Of a DNA stretch of 64,000 bases, positions 61,156-64,000 are shown piece by piece. The notes beneath the pieces are model-generated. The model saw only the letters and a list, made by a program, of their open reading frames with translations. It had not been told where the DNA came from and did no database searches. Origin of the DNA: Streptomyces durocortorensis (GTDB taxonomy: Bacteria; Actinomycetota; Actinomycetes; Streptomycetales; Streptomycetaceae); NCBI RefSeq assembly GCF_031760065.1, contig NZ_CP134500.1:5084001-5148000 (forward strand), written 5' to 3'. Made by a program: the position numbers and the translations under genes. The first letter of the stretch is position 1. The number at the start of each line of letters is the position of its first letter.

Positions 61156-61185
61156 TTGCGCCCGCCCCAGTCGTCACCATAGGTT
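61156..61185 (+). promoter_or_regulatory. wblC promoter with AT-rich WblC/WhiB7 box
   Basis: TTGCGC (61156-61161) and TAGGTT (61180-61185) form a housekeeping-type promoter with an 18-bp spacer. Directly before the -35 lies AAAATAG (61148-61154), the AT-rich element at which WhiB7/WblC with SigA/HrdB activates its own gene and its regulon. Confidence 0.6.
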
Positions 61186-61299
61186 CTTAACCACGGGAAC
61201 AGCGACTTCTCTGAAGCCCTGACTCCGTGCTGTACTTATCCGAATACGCAGGACCGGCCCCGGCCGGTCCCCCCGAGACGCCGAGAGGAGGCGATTGAA

Positions 61300-61629
61300 G
61301 TGATCAGCATCATCGAAACCCAGAAAATGACCGATCTCTCGGTCGTCTCCGCCTGTTCGCTCGGCCTCGCCCGCTCCTCGGCTGCCTCGCTTCACGCCAC
61401 CGGTCTGTCCGGCATCTCTGCCGCACGTCCGCTGTCCCCGGCGAGCCTCCCCGTGATGCGGGAGCGCAATGAGCGACCGATCGAGGCACCGGCGGCAGCA
61501 GTAGCGAAGGCAGCACAGGCTCAGGCCTATGCCTTTGCGGCAGCCGGTGCCGGAGCCAAGAAGCAGACGCAGCAGCACCACACGATGTGGGCCTTCCGTG
61601 GGCCTGAACCCTGGAGTGATCCAGCCTGA
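61300..61629 (+). CDS. leader ORF upstream of wblC
   Basis: 109 residues (VISIIETQKMTDLSVVSACSL to WAFRGPEPWSDPA) from GTG with GAGAGGAGG upstream. It lies between the wblC promoter and an intrinsic terminator, 176 bp from the wblC start, and matches the uORF position described for actinobacterial whiB7/wblC. The stop codon is within a six-base inverted repeat (CCTGAT/ATCAGG), and the Rho-independent hairpin follows 24 bp later. Ribosome stalling by translation-inhibiting antibiotics on this ORF would prevent terminator formation and allow read-through into wblC. The composition (Ala-rich, then QQHHTMWAF) shows no enzymatic domain. Confidence 0.7.
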   Translation: MISIIETQKMTDLSVVSACSLGLARSSAASLHATGLSGISAARPLSPASLPVMRERNERPIEAPAAAVAKAAQAQAYAFAAAGAGAKKQTQQHHTMWAFRGPEPWSDPA

Positions 61630-61641
61630 TCCAGCATCAGG
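61625..61641 (+). promoter_or_regulatory. small inverted repeat at the wblC leader ORF stop codon
   Basis: CCTGAT and ATCAGG flank CCAGC; the TGA stop of the leader ORF is in the left arm. A terminating ribosome would mask this arm. Confidence 0.45.
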
Positions 61642-61653
61642 TCGGCGCCTTCA

Positions 61654-61698
61654 GGGCCGCGGAACCCCACTCGGGATCCGCGGCCCTTTTGTTTTGTC
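61654..61698 (+). terminator. intrinsic attenuator in the wblC leader
   Basis: GGGCCGCGGA pairs with TCCGCGGCCC (10 bp, 13-base loop), followed by TTTTGTTTTG. The U-tract is rare for this genome, where other terminators have none. It lies between the leader ORF and wblC. Confidence 0.85.
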
Positions 61699-61805
61699 CG
61701 AACGGACGAGACGGAACGAAGGAGCCTCGGGACAAGCAGGACCTGGTACCAGCAGCCGCCAACCGGCCAACAGGCCGGCACGACCAGACGAGGACACCAC
61801 CCACC

Positions 61806-62174
61806 GTGCACACCGAAACGCACGCCCCGTCAGTACCGCTCTCCACCCCGATCTCGCCGCCCGGCTCCACGGAGGACTCCACCTTGACCCCGCTCACCAC
61901 GCTCACCGCGCTCGACGACGCCATCGAGAACCTCGGCGTCCCCGTCCCCTGCCGCTCCTACGACCCGGAGGTCTTCTTCGCCGAGTCGCCGGCCGACGTC
62001 GAGTACGCCAAGTCCCTCTGCCGCACCTGCCCGCTGGTCGAGGCCTGCCTCGCCGGCGCGAAGGACCGCCGCGAGCCGTGGGGCGTCTGGGGCGGCGAAC
62101 TGTTCGTCCAGGGTGTCGTCGTGGCCCGCAAGCGGCCGCGTGGCCGTCCGCGCAAGAACCCGGTCGCAGCGTGA
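61806..62174 (+). CDS. wblC: WhiB-family transcription factor WblC (WhiB7 orthologue)
   Basis: 122 residues. The four iron-sulfur ligands are Cys49, Cys72, Cys75 and Cys81 (LCRTCPLVEACLAG), followed by the GVWGG turn and a C-terminal AT-hook (RGRPRKN, 112-118) characteristic of WhiB7. It activates genes for intrinsic resistance to ribosome-targeting antibiotics with the principal sigma factor. The GTG at 61806 is chosen because it begins the HTETHAPSV region just before the conserved core; GAGG lies upstream. A long regulated leader precedes it. The N-terminus before Cys49 is low-complexity (STPISPPGSTEDSTL). Confidence 0.92.
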   Translation: MHTETHAPSVPLSTPISPPGSTEDSTLTPLTTLTALDDAIENLGVPVPCRSYDPEVFFAESPADVEYAKSLCRTCPLVEACLAGAKDRREPWGVWGGELFVQGVVVARKRPRGRPRKNPVAA

Positions 62175-62359
62175 CCGCCACCTGTGGGGTCCCCGCCCCC
62201 ACACACCGGAACCGCCTCGGAACGATCGACCGCCCCCAGACTCATGACCCCCGGAATCAGGCACCAATGATCACCCCCACGAAGGAGCCCGTCGGCTCCG
62301 CCACCCCCGACGTCACCATCATCGGCGCGAACGACTCGCGTCAGAACAGGACCCGCGAA

Positions 62360-62530
62360 ATGCAACTCATCCCAGAAGCCCTGGCGCGTGCGCATATGCA
62401 CGACCGCCTGCGAGAGGCCCAGGAGGACCGCCAGTCGGCCCGCCTGGTCGCCGCCCGCCGGATGCAGCGCCGAGCGGAGCGCGCCTCCCTGCGCGCCCGC
62501 CGTGCGCTGGCCATGGCGGTCATGCACTGA
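62360..62530 (+). CDS. small basic Arg/Ala-rich protein downstream of wblC
   Basis: 56 residues (QLIPEALARAHMHDRLREAQ through ARRMQRRAERASLRARRALA), highly charged and probably one long helix. The ATG has an AGGA-containing upstream sequence; an earlier ATG at 62267 would lengthen it to 87 residues but adds a less coherent segment. The same arrangement after wblC recurs in Streptomyces, as I recall. A strong terminator follows. Function unknown. Confidence 0.65.
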   Translation: MQLIPEALARAHMHDRLREAQEDRQSARLVAARRMQRRAERASLRARRALAMAVMH

Positions 62531-62548
62531 CCGTGCGACCGATCACTC

Positions 62549-62584
62549 CACCACGGGGCCGTCCGACAGGACGGCCCCGTGGTG
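62549..62584 (+). terminator. strong hairpin terminator of the wblC unit
   Basis: CACCACGGGGCCGTCC and GGACGGCCCCGTGGTG form a perfect 16-bp stem with the tetraloop GACA, 18 bp beyond the stop codon of the small basic protein. Confidence 0.88.
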
Positions 62585-62631
62585 CGTTGTGCCGCCGCGC
62601 GTCCGCCCGCTCGCGGGGATATCGTCACGAG

Positions 62632-62835
62632 GTGGACGAGGAGACCTATTCCCCTGACCGGCCTGCCGACGGACGCGTGGTGTGCGCCCGCTGTGGGACC
62701 GCCGCCGACGGCGACACGGCCCCTCCGACCTGGCTCTGCTCCATGGAGGACGGACGCCGTCTCCACTTCTGCGAGGACTGCGCCCGCCTCCACATCCGCG
62801 CGATCGAAAGCCGCCTCGACTCGCTCTGGTGGTAA
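62632..62835 (+). CDS. small zinc-ribbon-like protein (four Cys)
   Basis: 67 residues. CARCGT near residue 20 and FCEDC near residue 48 form two CxxC knuckles with another Cys in between, so one zinc site is likely. The C-terminal helix RLHIRAIESRLDSLWW ends in Trp-Trp. GTG start with only a weak GAGG. Function unknown; convergent with the ABC1-family kinase gene, with only 18 bp between stops. Confidence 0.65.
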   Translation: MDEETYSPDRPADGRVVCARCGTAADGDTAPPTWLCSMEDGRRLHFCEDCARLHIRAIESRLDSLWW

Positions 62836-62853
62836 CCGCGCCCCGCCCCCGTC

Positions 62854-64000
62854 CTACGTCTGGACGGCCTCTCCCGCCTGCTCGCCCTTCTCGCCGGCGT
62901 ACGAAGTGAGCTCCGCAGCCTGCTCGGACTCGGGGTCCTGCTGGAACTCCGAGTCCGCTTCGAACTCCAGGGCCTCCTCAGGCTGCGCGGACTCCGCGAC
63001 GAACCCCGGCAGCCACGCTTCGAGCTCGTCCCGCAGCCGGACCGTCGCCCCCAGCTGACACAGCACTCCGATCGTGCTGAGGGTCACCCGGTGTATCAGC
63101 ACATACGACGGCGGAAGGTTCAGCTGACGGCCCAACTGGTGGGCGGGGGAGCGTGGATCGGCTATCCGGGCCGCCTGCTCACGGATCCAGCCCCGGGTGA
63201 AGGCGAACTCCTCCACCTGCGCGGGCTCGATGATCGGAAGCAGATAGTCGAGGACCGCGTCCGGGTCGAGCTCGATCGACTCCTTCACGAACCCTTCCTC
63301 ACGCAACAGCCCGTACACCGCCGCGGCCTCGCCCTCCAGCGCCAGCCGCAGGGAGTCGCCGATGTTCCGCGGCAGCCCGCCCGGCAGCCGGTCGACCGTG
63401 CCGAAGTCCAGGACCCCCAGACGCCACGCCCCCGCCGGGCCTCTCGCCTGGTCCTCCGCCGGGCCACTCGCCTTGTCCCCCGCCTGGGGCAGCAGCCGGA
63501 AGTTGCCCGGATGCGGGTCGGCGTGGAGCAGGCCGGTGCGTGCCGGGCCGGAGAAGAGGAAACGGGCCAGCAGCTGACCCGCCCGGTCCCGCTGTTCCGC
63601 GGTGCCCTGCGTGATGACCTCGGACAGCGGGATTCCGTCGATCCACTCGGTCACCAGCACCTGATCGGACTGGTGTACCACCTGGGGAATCACCACATCC
63701 GGGTCATCCGCGAACTCCGCCGCGTGCTCCCGCTGCGCCTGCGCCTCCAGCTCGTAGTCCAGCTCCTCCGATACGCGGTCGCGCAATTCCTTGATGAGCG
63801 GCTTGATGTCCATGCCCGGGACGAGCGGGCCGAGCAGCCGGGCGAAACGGCTCAGCTGGGCGAGATCGGAGAGCAGTGCCTCGCCCGCGCCGGGATACTG
63901 CACCTTCACCGCGACCTCGCGGCCGTCGTGCCACACCGCACGGTGGACCTGCCCGATCGAGGCGGCGGCCGCCGGAGTGTCCTCGAACTCCAGGAAATAC
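62854..64000 (-). CDS. ABC1/UbiB/AarF family atypical kinase, partial (start lies beyond the window)
   Basis: The 3' 382 codons are in the window. The Ala-rich loop reads TPAAAASIGQVHRA, the family's replacement of the glycine-rich P-loop, followed by EVAVKVQYPGAGEALLSDL (catalytic Lys), and the metal-binding segments LLHADPHPGNFRLL and VLDFGTVDRLPG (HxDxxxxN and DFG). The protein is expected to act in isoprenoid/quinone or lipid metabolism. The acidic C-terminal tail (EALEFEADSEFQQDPESEQAAEL) is a low-complexity add-on. The location downstream of wblC matches Rv3197, which mycobacterial work links to WhiB7-dependent macrolide tolerance. Confidence 0.88.
   Translation of the reverse strand, partial: YFLEFEDTPAAAASIGQVHRAVWHDGREVAVKVQYPGAGEALLSDLAQLSRFARLLGPLVPGMDIKPLIKELRDRVSEELDYELEAQAQREHAAEFADDPDVVIPQVVHQSDQVLVTEWIDGIPLSEVITQGTAEQRDRAGQLLARFLFSGPARTGLLHADPHPGNFRLLPQAGDKASGPAEDQARGPAGAWRLGVLDFGTVDRLPGGLPRNIGDSLRLALEGEAAAVYGLLREEGFVKESIELDPDAVLDYLLPIIEPAQVEEFAFTRGWIREQAARIADPRSPAHQLGRQLNLPPSYVLIHRVTLSTIGVLCQLGATVRLRDELEAWLPGFVAESAQPEEALEFEADSEFQQDPESEQAAELTSYAGEKGEQAGEAVQT

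Noticed and set aside
1..64000. TTA codons that would signal bldA-dependent translation
   Set aside because: A reading by eye of TTA on the plus strand and TAA on the minus-strand genes showed the triplet only out of frame or in intergenic DNA; a computed scan is needed to be certain.
1..64000. Biosynthetic gene cluster for a secondary metabolite
   Set aside because: No PKS, NRPS, terpene cyclase or RiPP signature was found; the only accessory pathway is the polysaccharide module.

Overview
The window is high-GC DNA with dense, mostly GTG/ATG-started genes, GAGG-type ribosome binding sites and long GC-rich hairpins between convergent genes. Gene content (7Fe ferredoxin, SigE/anti-sigma/HtrA/TatB, AdnA/AdnB, UvrD2, mycoredoxin, WblC/WhiB7, MoeZ, DUF3107, DUF3117) and intergenic sequence style point to a Streptomyces chromosome, in the conserved core rather than an arm. 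No rRNA, tRNA, insertion sequence, prophage or CRISPR array was seen.

Layout. (1) 0-9 kb: ferredoxin, diaminopimelate/lysine genes dapC and dapE, a secreted small protein, a membrane-anchored lysozyme-like protein, a LOG-family protein, a FolP2-type dihydropteroate-synthase homologue, a DivIVA-like membrane protein, 3-methyladenine glycosylase, a PaaG-like crotonase and DUF3117. (2) 9-21 kb: envelope-stress block with O-methyltransferase divergent from sigE, zinc anti-sigma factor, membrane HtrA protease and TatB, then Mrp ATPase, DUF1003, MgtE-N/CBS protein and CorA. From memory, regions 1 and 2 follow the order of the M. tuberculosis Rv1202-Rv1239 segment. (3) 21-27 kb: SUFU-like protein, DUF6758-like protein, PHP phosphoesterase, MarC, an NYN nuclease with a divergent 50-codon gene, and a hydrolase. 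(4) 27-35 kb: DEAD-box RNA helicase that seems to start at CTG, ferritin-like protein, DUF3107, TetR regulator, hydrolase and a secreted DUF3152 protein with a zinc-protease-like motif. (5) 35.4-40.3 kb: four overlapping genes for a PelF-like glycosyltransferase, a polytopic membrane protein, a sugar-nucleotide epimerase and a spherulin-4 (GH135-like) protein, read here as an exopolysaccharide module. (6) 40-48 kb: MoeZ, two tandem lipoprotein peptidases and a flippase-like protein with an embedded pseudokinase. (7) 48-64 kb: genome maintenance and antibiotic-stress block with ATL protein, AdnA/AdnB helicase-nuclease, M20 dipeptidase, NudC, mycoredoxin, UvrD2, the wblC leader and wblC, and a partial ABC1/UbiB kinase. 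Regions 4, 6 and 7 follow, from memory, the Rv3211-Rv3197 order, so region 5 looks like an insertion into an otherwise conserved segment.

The most noteworthy observations are the Pel/GAG-like polysaccharide module with a 19-residue leader ORF coupled to its epimerase, the attenuator-type leader of wblC, an ECF-consensus promoter in front of sigE, the CTG-started RNA helicase, five 9-bp CACGTG-containing tandem repeats in front of adnA, and the FolP2-type active-site loop. All homology statements come from reading motifs and from memory of families; no database search was run.
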